In this document: piece after piece, positions 1-8,895 of the stretch | Layout of the letters: every line of letters begins with the position of its first letter | Numbering within the stretch: position 1 is the stretch's first letter | NCBI GenBank assembly: GCA_001970955.1 | Contig: MPUH01001209.1 | Span: 1 to 21,011 of the forward strand | Direction of reading: 5' to 3' | Length of the DNA: 21,011 nt | From: Stentor coeruleus | Taxonomy: Eukaryota > Ciliophora > Heterotrichea > Heterotrichida > Stentoridae | Position numbers and translations under genes: made by a program | Notes under the pieces: generated by a model | Told to the model about the DNA's origin: nothing | Database searches by the model: none | What the model saw: the letters and a program-made list of their open reading frames with translations, nothing else

Positions 1-260
1 ATCTCATTCCTATCTTAAAACTTCTCTCTTCTTTTTATAAAACTATCCTTCCATCCTTTACTTCCCTTAATTTCCTTCTAAATAAAAAATTTCGCATTCT
101 CTATTACCACTTTCTCCCTAAAAAAATCTCTAATATAACTTTTCCCAATGCACTTTGCATCTTCCTAATAACCTCTATCCCAATACAACCTTAACACCCT
201 TCCAAACCATCTTTTTCTATAATTCCAGCTAATCCAAGCATATTTTAACTCAAGACACTG
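1..260. other. 3' flank of a minus-strand gene, no gene seen
   Basis: Plus strand is rich in C and T and poor in G. On the minus strand this is the downstream side of the corrupted gene at 261-941. Short open stretches on the minus strand are broken by stops every 20-30 codons and have no recognisable start, so I call no gene here. Confidence 0.4.
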
Positions 261-941
261 CTAAGTAAATTTATTAAAATTCAATGTCAGAAACTCATAA
301 GGTTGAATCACAGGCCAAGGGAGGTAATGAATACCTTCATCCAAATAATCCTGAAACGTATCATCTGGGACTAGTTTTTCAAGTTTCTTCAGATTCTTAA
401 TAAGATTTTCCCCTGTTTTCCCTTTAGCATGAATTTTATCTATAATAAGCCCTAATACCCCATATATAAAAAAATCCTTATCTTTTTATCTGTCGATCTC
501 CCATTTGCCTTAACTTTCCTTATTTCTGGTCTTGCTCTGACAAAGTATTCATTTTGTTCTAATGTGTTATGAATGTCTTCATATTCTTCAGAATCAATAT
601 TCTCATATGTCCTTTCAGAGTCAGAAATATCAGAAAAATGAATCTCTATCTATTCTATAATTTACCATTAAAATCTGGTACATAGATGATTGGCATAATG
701 TTTTCTAAAGGCTTAGATATAATGTTTTCATATGAATCTTTGGGTTTTGCTTTTAAATCTGAAGAGTTTCATGGAATTTTTTCTTGTTTATAGTTTTTTT
801 CTTAGGTATGAGGATATTAGCTTGTGGATTTATAGTTTGATTATCTTGTGGGAATTTGTAATAAAGTGCATAAGTCTCTTTTTGATCTTAAAAATTTTTT
901 TTTTTACCTTCCGGGCTGTCTATGGCGGTCTTGTATTTCAT
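261..941 (-). pseudogene. Corrupted or decaying gene for an unrecognised protein of about 220 residues
   Basis: No single frame is long, but the minus strand carries a chain of coding-like segments from an ATG at 939-941 to a TAG at 261-263. They are: about 11 codons; an intron-like or nonsense-carrying stretch at 887-907 (GT, eleven A, five T, AAG, with an in-frame TAA); an open segment to about 760; a -1 shift there with no GT...AG available; a segment ending in an acidic stretch; a 20-nt GT...AG stretch with stops at 646-665; a Glu/Asp/Lys-rich segment; another -1 shift in an A-rich tract near 480-490; then a clean frame ending in YEFLTLNFNKFT and TAG. Two unexplained single-base shifts suggest a decaying gene or base-level assembly errors. 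No family is recognised. The G/T-rich plus strand beyond 942 fits the upstream flank of a minus-strand gene. Confidence 0.5.
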
Positions 942-1578
942 TGATTAGTATTAGTTAGGAATTATCGCTTGACTATTGTCCAGCCCTTGTTAAGTATTTC
1001 ATTGATAATTACTTAGTTCAAAAATGGTTTTCCGGGATGAGGATTTAGGATGATTGTTTTAAGTAGATGAGATTTTAAGGAAAATTTAATAAGATGAGAT
1101 TTTATTTTATAAAGATTTTTTGAATTTTTTTTATGAGTTTATAAGACTTTATATTTTTGTATTTGAAATTTTTTATAGTTAAGGTTAGGTTGGAAATAAT
1201 AAGTTTGGATGGAAGAGATGTGATTTTTTTAGGTAGTTGGAGAGAAGGTTGTGTGGAAAATGAGGATTTTAGGAATTTTAGGTTTGAGAAAGGATTTGAT
1301 GAAATGCAGAAGAAATGAAGGGGTGTGTGAAGAAATTATTAAGATGATTTTTTTGTGTTTTTGGTGGGTTATTAGGACTGTTAAAGGAATATTTTATTGA
1401 TTATAGCATATAGAAGTTTGATATTTCTGGCATTCAAAATTTTATTTTTAACAGAGGCACTAATGCTTTTATTATCATATAACAAAACCTAAACATAAAA
1501 CATTCTTAACCTCTAATTTAATTCTCATACCCAGTCTATAAAATTTCTGCAGTAATATGATTATATATTTATCAATCC
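942..1578. other. Divergent intergenic region between the corrupted gene and the coiled-coil gene
   Basis: About 640 bp without a gene. Plus strand is G/T-rich at about 1020-1380, then A/C-rich and G-poor at about 1440-1578. The switch is what would be expected if each half were the 5' flank of the gene it points to. No TATA-like element could be assigned with confidence. Confidence 0.45.
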
Positions 1579-2085
1579 ATGTTCCAAGAAAATTTCAATT
1601 ATTTCAAGCACACCAATATAAGCTTAGTAAATTTCAAAGTTGAAGATGGAAATAAAAGCATCCACCTCACATCATCAGAGCAATCAAACAATAAAATTTC
1701 TGAGAATTATGTGATTGAAGCCCGGGAAAAATCCATAAAAGATACTCTTGAAGACTTCAAACTAAATATCGACCTAAATAATAGACCTAAAAATAAACTT
1801 CAAGAAATAAGGAATTTAAAAAACATACAAGAACAAGCTAAAGAAAAGAAAAAACAAAAACTTATTGAGAAAATACAATCCTCAGTATTAGGTTTAAAAA
1901 AGGGAATGTGTTTGAAACAAGAAAATTATGAAAAAAAAGAGGCTGATGGAATCCAAGCAAGATTAGCTGCGGCAACAGCTGTGAAAAAACAGAAAATTGT
2001 TGCTGAGGAGAAACTTAAAAAAATAGAGTATGAGAATTGTATTAAAACTACTCAGGTTGCAAAGGAAAATGAAATCATTGGGTAG
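1579..2085 (+). CDS. Unrecognised 168-residue lysine-rich coiled-coil protein
   Basis: A single open frame from ATG at 1579 to TAG at 2083-2085, without an intron. The N-terminal 60 residues are polar with scattered hydrophobics. From about residue 75 onward the protein is Lys/Glu/Gln-rich and probably helical, with an alanine-rich patch near residues 127-135 (ARLAAATAVKKQK) embedded in a coiled-coil-like run to the end. There is no signal peptide or membrane segment. I do not recognise a family; structural or axoneme-associated proteins of ciliates often look like this, but that is only analogy. The start is the first ATG after a G-poor, A/C-rich upstream stretch like those before the other plus-strand genes. 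The stop lies inside the first copy of a 20-bp tandem repeat, so the exact C-terminus could differ between alleles. Confidence 0.6.
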   Translation: MFQENFNYFKHTNISLVNFKVEDGNKSIHLTSSEQSNNKISENYVIEAREKSIKDTLEDFKLNIDLNNRPKNKLQEIRNLKNIQEQAKEKKKQKLIEKIQSSVLGLKKGMCLKQENYEKKEADGIQARLAAATAVKKQKIVAEEKLKKIEYENCIKTTQVAKENEIIG

Positions 2086-2120
2086 GTATTTTATATTTAA
2101 GGTAGGTATTTTATATTTAA
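2081..2120 (+). repeat. 20-bp tandem repeat, two exact copies plus a partial third
   Basis: The unit GGTAGGTATTTTATATTTAA occurs at 2081-2100 and again at 2101-2120, followed by a diverged partial copy starting GGTAAGTATT at 2121. It overlaps the stop codon of the gene ending at 2085. Shifted by one base, each unit begins GTAGGT and ends AAG. Confidence 0.85.
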
Positions 2121-2486
2121 GGTAAGTATTATATATGAAAAAGTTTGTAGATTTTTAAAGATAGACTTATATTATAATTCAATGATAGCAATAAAGTTTT
2201 ATTCCATTTACTGTTCTACTTTAACCAGTTGTGTATAAGACTTATTATAAAACCTCACAAAAATCCTATCTTGTCACATTTTTCACAATAATAATCATAA
2301 ACCAATACAAATTTTATCATAACTTTTTTAAAAATAATCATACCAATCATCAAACTAAAAGTATTTTCTTAATAAAATTCTACACACATAAAAATCTTCC
2401 TGTAAATTCTTCAATACCCAAACTAAACCTATAATCCTAATCATCTTCTATTCCAAAAAAAAAAAAAATATTAGTATATATATAAT
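2086..2486. other. Intergenic region upstream of the SERINC gene
   Basis: About 400 bp. After the repeat comes an AT-rich stretch, then a G-poor, A/C-rich stretch (about 2231-2450), then a run of fourteen A at about 2455-2469 and ATATATATAAT just before the start codon. A 67-codon open frame here (2231-2434) has the composition of the other 5' flanks and is not called as a gene. Confidence 0.45.
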
Positions 2487-3804
2487 ATGGGAGGAGCTAT
2501 TTGTTGTGCTGGAAGTGCATGCTGTTCATGTCTATGTAGCGTCTGTATGAATTGTTGTGGAACATCCCATCAACAGCATACAAGAATAGGTTACCTAACA
2601 ATAACAATTGTCGCTATTTTCTTCGGTCTGATTTTTCTCTACTTCGGCCAAGATATGATGAGTCCTTGGGAAAAATTCGGTTTTGGTATATAACATTTAG
2701 ATTGTCATGGGGATACAAAAAGCATATGTTTAGGGGTTTTTACAATCTACAGAGAAAGTTTTACATTAGTTGTGTTCTACTTTTTAATGATCTTAGGCTC
2801 ATTGCCTGGAGGTAGAGCATCACTAGGATTTAATCGTAAATCCTAAACAGAAAGCTGCTGGACAATGAAAATACTGTTTATAATTATTATGTTCATAGTG
2901 ACATTTTTTATCCCGAATAGTTTTTTTGTAATATTAACTCAGGAAGTCTTTAGAGAAATATGTAGATATGTTTCTATATTATACCTTCTTGTTCAAGTTA
3001 TAGTTATAATCGACTTTGGGTACAGTTGGAGTGAAAACTGGACCGAACGTTCAGAATCAATGCTAACTTGGTTATTCATAGCATCAGGTTTTTTTTGGGT
3101 TATATCATTACTTCTAATATCTTTAAACTATTATTGGTTTGCTCGTAATGATGGGTGTGATAAAGAAATTGTTCTTATTACTTTTACTTTAGTACTTGGG
3201 ATTGCTTTTACAATACTTTCTATATCAAATTTAGCTGAACATGGATGTAAAAAATAATTTAGCGCTTTTAACAAGTTCAGTTGTCAATTGTTATTGTACT
3301 TATCTTTGTTGGGATGGATTAACTAATGATACTAATAAAACATGTAATACTTGGGATAATGGTAAAGATACAGGGATTATTATATCATTTGCTACACTTA
3401 TACTTGTTATAACTTTAGCTTATGTTTGTTTTAGAAAAAGGGAAAAAATAGCTGATCAAGCACCTATAAGAGGAGCTGCTGAACCTATATTGGAAAGTGA
3501 AGATAATGGAGAAGAAGGAAAAGCTTATAAAGATGAAGAGGATCATATTGATGAAGGATATGGGAGAAAAATGCTTTTTTTCCATTTGTTTATGCTTTTA
3601 GCTTCGTTTTACTTTTCGATGTTGCTGACTAATTGGGGAGCTGCGAATATTAATGATGATGATAATGATAGTTATCAGAAGTAAGGAATATTTAGTAAAG
3701 AAGGAAGTTTGTGGGTTAAGTTCTCAGCGCAATGGATTACGATTTTGTTGTATGTTTGGAGTTTGATTGCCCCAAAAGTCTGCTCGTCAAGAGATTTCTC
3801 TTAG
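2487..3804 (+). CDS. SERINC/TMS1 (TDE1) family multipass membrane protein, five exons
   Basis: SERINC proteins are conserved eukaryotic multipass membrane proteins linked to serine-derived lipids and lipid scrambling. Exons are 2487-2685, 2701-2835, 2851-3246, 3263-3680 and 3696-3804, giving 418 residues, normal for the family. Family hallmarks appear in order: a Cys-rich N-terminus (MGGAICCAGSACC), a YR-S-F pair in the third helix region (CLGVFTIYRESF), NQSCWTMK followed by a helix and FFIPNSFF, SWSENW, LLTSSVVNCYCTYLCWD, an acidic loop between the last two helices, and the C-terminal end LYVWSLIAPKVCSSRDF, very close to the typical SERINC ending. About ten hydrophobic helices are visible. 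Every intron must be removed for these motifs to join, which strongly supports the model. Transcription converges with NOM1, whose stop is about 160 bp away. Lipid specificity cannot be read from sequence. Confidence 0.93.
2686..2700 (+). other. 15-nt intron 1 of the SERINC gene
   Basis: GTATATAACATTTAG. Phase 1; retention gives an in-frame TAA. Removal joins GFG to the next exon, which carries the conserved YRESF helix. Confidence 0.9.
2836..2850 (+). other. 15-nt intron 2 of the SERINC gene
   Basis: GTAAATCCTAAACAG. Phase 1; retention gives an in-frame TAA. Removal restores the family motif read as NQSCWTMK. Confidence 0.9.
3247..3262 (+). other. 16-nt intron 3 of the SERINC gene
   Basis: GTAAAAAATAATTTAG. 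Phase 1; retention gives a TAA and a frameshift. Removal joins NLAEHG to SLLTSSVVNCY, the conserved SERINC helix. Confidence 0.9.
3681..3695 (+). other. 15-nt intron 4 of the SERINC gene
   Basis: GTAAGGAATATTTAG. Phase 2; retention gives an in-frame TAA. Removal joins the acidic loop to the conserved last helix and C-terminus. Confidence 0.9.
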
Positions 3805-3962
3805 GTAATAGTTTAAGTATAGTTAATTAGAAGAAAGTGTTATAAAATATGTATAGGTAGAGATTTTTTATGGATTTAATAATAATAATATGCTTGAGGA
3901 TATAGTTTGTGTTGTAAAATTGAGAAAAGTAGATGGATTAAGGCTAGTTATTGTTATCCTAT

Positions 3963-6125
3963 TTAGATTTCTTTGTTTTTTAGAGCTTTTCTTGATATTT
4001 TTACCCTTTTGATGAAGTTTTCTTTGCCGATTTCTTCGATTACACCTTTACGAGGGTGTTTTAGTATGACGATTTTGATGAATACTCTCAGACCTTCAGC
4101 TAGATTCTTGAGCTTTTCACTTTTACCCACTTTATTGAATAGTTTTTCTATGCTTTGCACAGCGCTGCTTACGATAACATTTTCGATTAATATCCTCAAA
4201 AATAATGAAAGGTGCTCGTTAATATCATCAAAGTCCACAGCTTTTAAAATGCTTAACCCTACAGCTCCATTTACAATCATATCAGCAAAAAATTTCCCAA
4301 TATTTGAAATTTTCCTAATAGAAAAATCTTGAAACTGTTTTAAAAAATCCCAAAGCGCATATTGAAAACTATATTTATAAGAATTCTTTTCTTTACATAG
4401 CTGTATTGATACTAAAGTATAGAATTTATTATAAGTTGCTTCTTGTCCAGTACAGTTTATAATAACTCTAACAATATCTCTTTCTTGTTTCTTTAAAGTG
4501 CTTAATTTAGCAAAAGCGTCCATATAATCTTCAGATGACATTAAAAGGCAAAAAATATTCCTTCGAGAATCAGTGTTCATTTTCTGAGCACGGGCCAAAG
4601 CTTCGATTTCAGGGGAAAATTTCGCATGGTTCTGAATAAATTCAAACGAAGGGGTAAGTAAATTTCTCCAATTACTTCCTTCAAGGTCTTCGAATTTTGC
4701 TGTAATTTGGCATTCTTTGATTCCTGTTTTTTTGCAAACATTATTTTTCAGCCAGTTTTTCAAGAATTTTAGCCTGTCTTCAGCAAGGTTTTGCTTTTTT
4801 TTATTGTTTTTTACATCCATCAAAGTTTCGACCATAACTTTCATCCTCCCAGTTGTCTCTCCTAGTTTCTTACATTTTTCTTGTGCTAAGGTTATGAGCT
4901 CTTTTAGTATAGAAGGTTCATTTTTCCTTAATGTGAAACCTATAAGATTGAATGAGGTTATTAGAAACTCGATATGAGATTCTGTTAAATCATCTAAGAG
5001 GAGTTTGAGAAAACCAGAGATTATTCCTGAATTAATAACACCAAAGTAGTAAAGGTAACTGAGAAAAGAAATTTGGGTTAAGTTCAGAGAGGATCTGGAC
5101 TTATATAATTTGTCAATGATAAAAGCTGATATTTCACGACCCACAAGTCTTGATAACGCTGATACTTCAACCGAATAAACAGCCAAAAGCTGAGTAGGTG
5201 TTTGCTGGTTAGAAAAAGTCCCATTCAAAAAATCCCAAAGTGCAGTCTGTAACACTGAATTGCTATAGTTTTTAAAAAGTTCTGTAATTTGCCCAGTCAA
5301 CGGCTCAATATTCTGATCTGATAATCTATTAAATAACCCTTTCAATCTTTTTTCAGCTTCTGACGATGTCCCAACAGGAATAAACCTTTTCTTCTCAGAC
5401 TCTTCAGTAATCTTTTGTTTTTTCCATAATCCATCATCATGATCCTCTTCACTTTCATCATCATCTAATCTTTTTTCATCTCCTTCTTCCTCATCATCTT
5501 CCCCTTCATCTTCATTTTGATACTTTTTCCTCTCATTATCATCAAAATTATCAGCATATTCAATCTCTGGTGAATCAGGTGCATGTACAGATCCCTCATC
5601 TTCCTCATCTTGACCAAGCTTTCCTTCTAACAAATCATAAAAGTCAGCACCAAAACCATCTAATTCTAAATTCTTTTTTATTTTCTTCCAGTTTTTCTCT
5701 CGAACTCTAGTCTTTTGTTTCCTTAAACCTAGTTTTACTTCTAATTCCTCTATTTCTTTATCAAGTCTTATAATTTCACTATCTTTTTTATGATATTCCT
5801 CATTATCAGGTATTTCATCTAAATCATTTTCCCTTTCTTCATTATAATTTTCTTGATCTTCATTATATTCTTCTTGGTTTTCATTATATTCTTCTTGATC
5901 TTCATTATATTCCTCTTGTTGTTCATTATAATCTTCTTGATTCTCATAATAATCTTCATGATCCTCATAATTTTCATACAAATTGTCTGTATCCAGGGTG
6001 TTAGGGTGTTGTTTTTTTATAGTTTTCTTTGATTTTTTATTTGTGTTTAAGTATTTTTCCTGTTTCTTCTGCTTTTTAAGTTTTCGGGCTTGTTGTCGCT
6101 CGTACTTACGCAGATGAAATTTCAT
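3963..6125 (-). CDS. NOM1/SGD1-like nucleolar MIF4G and MA3 domain protein
   Basis: NOM1/SGD1 is a nucleolar protein needed for small-subunit ribosome biogenesis, binding a DEAD-box helicase through its MIF4G domain. With the upstream ATG at 6176 the protein has 737 residues; I prefer the ATG at 6125 (720 residues, MKFHLRKYERQQ) because the basic tail starts there and the upstream 51 bp overlap the divergent gene. In the longer numbering: a Lys-rich tail (about 18-57), Glu/Tyr/Asn repeats (about 66-115), acidic patches (190-250), a MIF4G domain beginning EAEKRLKGLFNRLSDQN (about 274-480), and an MA3 domain (about 537-660) with the diagnostic SRRNIFCLLMSSEDYMDAF, KKQERDIVRVIINC and QEATYNKFY. 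The C-terminus is basic. No intron is needed. Family assignment is strong; function in this organism is by homology. Confidence 0.93.
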   Translation of the reverse strand: MKFHLRKYERQQARKLKKQKKQEKYLNTNKKSKKTIKKQHPNTLDTDNLYENYEDHEDYYENQEDYNEQQEEYNEDQEEYNENQEEYNEDQENYNEERENDLDEIPDNEEYHKKDSEIIRLDKEIEELEVKLGLRKQKTRVREKNWKKIKKNLELDGFGADFYDLLEGKLGQDEEDEGSVHAPDSPEIEYADNFDDNERKKYQNEDEGEDDEEEGDEKRLDDDESEEDHDDGLWKKQKITEESEKKRFIPVGTSSEAEKRLKGLFNRLSDQNIEPLTGQITELFKNYSNSVLQTALWDFLNGTFSNQQTPTQLLAVYSVEVSALSRLVGREISAFIIDKLYKSRSSLNLTQISFLSYLYYFGVINSGIISGFLKLLLDDLTESHIEFLITSFNLIGFTLRKNEPSILKELITLAQEKCKKLGETTGRMKVMVETLMDVKNNKKKQNLAEDRLKFLKNWLKNNVCKKTGIKECQITAKFEDLEGSNWRNLLTPSFEFIQNHAKFSPEIEALARAQKMNTDSRRNIFCLLMSSEDYMDAFAKLSTLKKQERDIVRVIINCTGQEATYNKFYTLVSIQLCKEKNSYKYSFQYALWDFLKQFQDFSIRKISNIGKFFADMIVNGAVGLSILKAVDFDDINEHLSLFLRILIENVIVSSAVQSIEKLFNKVGKSEKLKNLAEGLRVFIKIVILKHPRKGVIEEIGKENFIKRVKISRKALKNKEI
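5830..5976 (-). repeat. 21-bp degenerate tandem repeat inside NOM1
   Basis: About seven units of 21 bp; on the plus strand a typical unit is TCTTGATCTTCATTATATTC plus T (5851-5871). It encodes a 7-residue acidic unit of the type NEDQEEY in the N-terminal linker. Units diverge at synonymous and nonsynonymous positions, so expansion is not very recent. Confidence 0.8.
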
Positions 6126-6157
6126 AATAAATGGTACGGATTTGCGAAGATAATCAT

Positions 6158-6994
6158 ATGCAAAAATATTCAACAAATGAACAAGTGATATATTGGATTC
6201 TGTTTGCCGAGTATTTTATTCTTATTGCCGTTTTAAGCTATTTCCTTTATAAGTCTTTTAAGCAGAAATCCCCAGAATATAAACTCTACAAGATTTATCT
6301 AGCTTTAATCATCCTCTCAGCTTTTTTTAAAGTTTTAATGTTCCTTGATCCTTGTGTAAATTATAAGGATTTTTTTATTGTTTTGTTAGGGATATACTCT
6401 TTGCCTTATTACTCAAGCCAAACAGTTGTGATTTACATATGGTGAAAAATATATAGGATTAAAATGAGCCTGGAATCTTTAGTTAGAATGGATCAAACTG
6501 AACGTAAAAAAGAACATAAAATGAATTTATTATCAATTTTAGGGTTTAATGTGATTATGTATGTTATTGAGTTTATTTTTATTGCTTGCACATTAGTTAA
6601 GAGTTTTGACCGAGAGTTTACTATAAGATATTCAAAGGCAGGTATTGAGCTTTTTATTGCTATTTGGACACTTTTAGCAGGGTGTATTCTTATTAGAATT
6701 GTCCATAGACTATTTACTCTTGTACCAAAAATTCTGATATTTTGGTTAATTGTTGGAGTTTTGTCTGCAATCTTACAATCAATCCAACAACTTTTATTGA
6801 ACATTTTGGATGATAAGAGTCCAGATTTAAATATCATTTTGATTTTTGTTTCGTACAATTTATATGATATTTGTCCAGCACTTGTGTTTATAAACAGCTT
6901 TAAAGTATATTTGGAGTTTTTCGAGAGTAGCAATGAAGATTTTGAGTATGACAATAGCATGATAAAATTTTCTGATGCATTGAATACATATTAA
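6158..6994 (+). CDS. Seven-helix membrane protein, two exons, family not recognised
   Basis: Exons 6158-6441 and 6457-6994 give 273 residues from the ATG at 6158 (MQKYSTNEQ); an earlier in-frame ATG at 6131 would add nine. I prefer the inner ATG because the outer one lies only 6 bp from the likely NOM1 start on the other strand. Seven hydrophobic segments are visible, about one per 35-40 residues: WILFAEYFILIAVLSYFLY, IYLALIILSAFFKVLMFL, FFIVLLGIYSLPYY to the exon joint, LLSILGFNVIMYVIEFIFI, LFIAIWTLLAGCILI, IFWLIVGVLSAILQSI and IILIFVSYNLYDICPALVF. A polar loop rich in Glu/Lys/Arg follows helix 3, and the tail is acidic. The topology resembles GPCR-like or TOM1/THH1-like proteins, but no signature is clear enough to assign a family. 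Very tight divergent pair with NOM1. Confidence 0.75.
6442..6456 (+). other. 15-nt intron in the seven-helix membrane protein gene
   Basis: GTGAAAAATATATAG. Starts GTG rather than GTA. Phase 2; retention gives an in-frame TGA. Removal joins VIYIW to IKMSLESLV and doubles the open frame. Confidence 0.85.
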
Positions 6995-7076
6995 TACTAA
7001 ATTTATGTTTTTACCTTGAGGATTATACATTTTCAGAGATGAATTAGATTTTATTTTAAATATAATACGTATAAAA

Positions 7077-7457
7077 ATGTGGATTTTGATTATTGGAATT
7101 CTCTCTGCTTTAGGTTCAGTACAGGTTTTTAATTTAGATGAAGTAAGTAAAGTATACTTACCTGTTGGCGGGACCATTGAAATCGAAGCATCTGCAGAAA
7201 TCATAAAAGTTCATACTTGGGTAATTGAAGATCCAGAACTAGTCAAATTAGAAATAAAAACTCTAAAACCAAGGTCAATGTCAAAAAACAAAATGGGTAT
7301 ACTAAACCGTTCAGCTCATTCATTAACCTGCTCCCGTGACTGCAAACCTGGGGAAACTTTTAGTCTTAAAATGAATTACAAGGATGTCAAAAACAATATA
7401 GTAAAAAAAACCCGCGAGATAATAGTGCAAGTTGTACTCCCTAACGAAGATCTTTAA
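7077..7457 (+). CDS. Small secreted protein, possibly chagasin-like
   Basis: A 126-residue single-exon ORF, ATG in a good A-rich context (ATAAAAATG), 82 bp after the preceding gene. Residues 1-16 (MWILIIGILSALGSVQ) form a signal peptide. The mature part of about 110 residues alternates short beta-like strands: VYLPVGGTIEIEA (27-39), VHTWVIEDPELVKLEI (45-60), then CSRDCKPGETFSLKMNY (85-101) and REIIVQVVLP (113-122). The order of a glycine-containing first strand, a HTW loop, a PGE...F strand and a terminal beta strand resembles chagasin/I42-type cysteine protease inhibitors, but the NPTTG-type loop of that family is not evident, so this is weak. Two cysteines at 85 and 89 could pair. Secreted or vesicular location is the firmer inference. 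Confidence 0.6.
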   Translation: MWILIIGILSALGSVQVFNLDEVSKVYLPVGGTIEIEASAEIIKVHTWVIEDPELVKLEIKTLKPRSMSKNKMGILNRSAHSLTCSRDCKPGETFSLKMNYKDVKNNIVKKTREIIVQVVLPNEDL

Positions 7458-8289
7458 TTAATCAAAAAAAATATTCAAAAATTATAACTTTAAATCATTA
7501 ATCATGTATCCATGAAAATATTCTTAAAAAACTTTATAAATAAATGTTTATTAACCATATATCAAATATCTAATAAAAATGAGTTAGTAGATACTTTAAG
7601 AATGTGTGAAATATTTAAAAGATTATATATGCAAAGAGTTTCAAGAGTCTTTGGGAAAACTGGGTGTTAGGGTGTATGAATTGTATGAATAATTAAATTA
7701 TTTATGGATTAATGCACATAGTGTAATAAGAGATTTATGTTAGAGGAACTTTACAATATTAATACAATATTTAAGGGTACTTTTGATAATTTTAATGCGC
7801 AAATGCTACGAAAAATAAACAATCAAATAGTATTTATTTTAAAAAAGTTGTATTTAATCCATTAATAGCTTCTCTTTAATAATATAAATAAATCTCATAT
7901 ATGTATATTCAGTTGATATTATCTTTAATCCCACACCTTCATAATAATTAATTGAATCTACATTAATAAAAATTATCATCTATTAAATTTACTTTATCTA
8001 TTATACTTAGTGATTATTTATTAAATACAAGCATAACTCCAAATATCTAATTCTGATAAACTTAGCCTTTATATTAGCATATACATTACAGACTACGATA
8101 AACTTTTTTCGCAAAAATTGTAACAAATTTGTAGAGTGCCAGCTAATATAAACTAAAACTATTCTAAATTACATTTTATTTATAATCTTAACATAAAATC
8201 ACTATAATTAATAATTTTTATCACTATAATCAGTTTATGTCTTTTGAAATCAAGTTTTAAAAAATCTAAAAAATCTATTCTAATATAAT
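7458..8289. other. Long AT-rich intergenic region
   Basis: About 830 bp, mostly A and T. It holds one possible 52-codon ORF at 7512-7670 (listed separately). From about 7680 to 8289 I see no open frame of note, no tRNA-like B box and no clear repeats. The last 100 bp before the next start are A/C/T-rich as in other 5' flanks. Confidence 0.45.
7512..7670 (+). CDS. Doubtful 52-residue ORF
   Basis: ATG at 7512 to TAG at 7668-7670 on the plus strand. The predicted peptide starts MKIFLKNFINKCLLTIYQ and is basic with mixed codons. The next frame is also open over 7600-7690. Nothing is recognised, and AT-rich DNA readily gives ORFs of this size; its only support is a codon mix more coding-like than the surrounding region. 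Confidence 0.2.
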   Translation: MKIFLKNFINKCLLTIYQISNKNELVDTLRMCEIFKRLYMQRVSRVFGKTGC

Positions 8290-8877
8290 ATGGGAGGAAA
8301 AAAGAAAGGTGGAGGTAAGAAAAAGAAAGAAAAAAAAGAAGACAATCCTTTAGCAAACCTAAGCCTTGAAGAACAAGTCAACGCAAGGACAATTGAATGG
8401 AAATCCTTACAGCAGATCCTCATTAATGAAACTGAAATCGCAGACAAAGAAATGGCATCAGAAAATGAGCTTCGAAGCAAAACCATCATGCTAAGCAACG
8501 ACTTAGAAGAAGAACGAAAAGTGGCATGGGACGTGACCTGTGACATGACACGACAGTTCAAAGCAATGCAACAAGAAAAAGAAGAAAAAATCCAAGAACT
8601 GCAAGAAAAAATATCAGCAAACCAACTCAAAATCATGCAGCGCGAGACTCAAATGACTGAAATCCTCAAAGAAAAAGACGGCATCCTAAGAGAAAAAGAC
8701 GACGATATCCGCGAACTCAAACGTAAAATCGACGAAATGTCTCAGAAATTCGCTGAAATGCTAAAAGAAACCTTAGACCAAATGAAAAGCAAAATCGAAA
8801 TGGTCAACAGCAACTGGAAACAAGAAATGGAAGCTCCAATGCTTAAAAAACTTGAGGAATTCGCTCAAAATAAGTAA
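8290..8877 (+). CDS. Dynein regulatory complex subunit 12-like (CCDC153) coiled-coil protein
   Basis: DRC12/CCDC153 is a small coiled-coil subunit of the nexin-dynein regulatory complex linking outer doublets in motile cilia. The 195-residue length is close to the usual 200 or so. It starts with a Gly/Lys-rich tail (MGGKKKGGGKKKKEKK), typical of the family, then a nearly continuous coiled coil from about residue 24 to 185. The central segment DVTCDMTRQFKAMQQEKEEK (81-100) and the later run KDDDIRELKRKIDEMSQKFA followed by EMLKETLDQMKSKIE match my memory of the conserved DRC12 core. Cytoplasmic/axonemal, no signal or membrane segment, no intron. It ends with two consecutive stops (TAA TAG), and the next gene starts 18 bp after the first stop. 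Codons are richer in C than those of neighbours. Alternative: another short axonemal coiled-coil protein. Confidence 0.75.
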   Translation: MGGKKKGGGKKKKEKKEDNPLANLSLEEQVNARTIEWKSLQQILINETEIADKEMASENELRSKTIMLSNDLEEERKVAWDVTCDMTRQFKAMQQEKEEKIQELQEKISANQLKIMQRETQMTEILKEKDGILREKDDDIRELKRKIDEMSQKFAEMLKETLDQMKSKIEMVNSNWKQEMEAPMLKKLEEFAQNK

Positions 8878-8895
8878 TAGTCTAAGTTTTAATAA

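Noticed and set aside
261..941. Programmed ribosomal frameshifting as in Euplotes
   Set aside because: Euplotes-type shifts are +1 at AAA-TAA or AAA-TAG sites; here the shifts are -1, and no such mechanism is known in heterotrichs. Decay or sequence error is simpler.
732..944. 70-codon plus-strand ORF
   Set aside because: Hydrophobic and T-rich, antisense to the coding-like minus-strand chain at 261-941, which has the better codon mix.
2231..2434. 67-codon ORF upstream of the SERINC gene
   Set aside because: Composition matches the A/C-rich, G-poor 5' flanks seen before other genes; no homology or conserved pattern.
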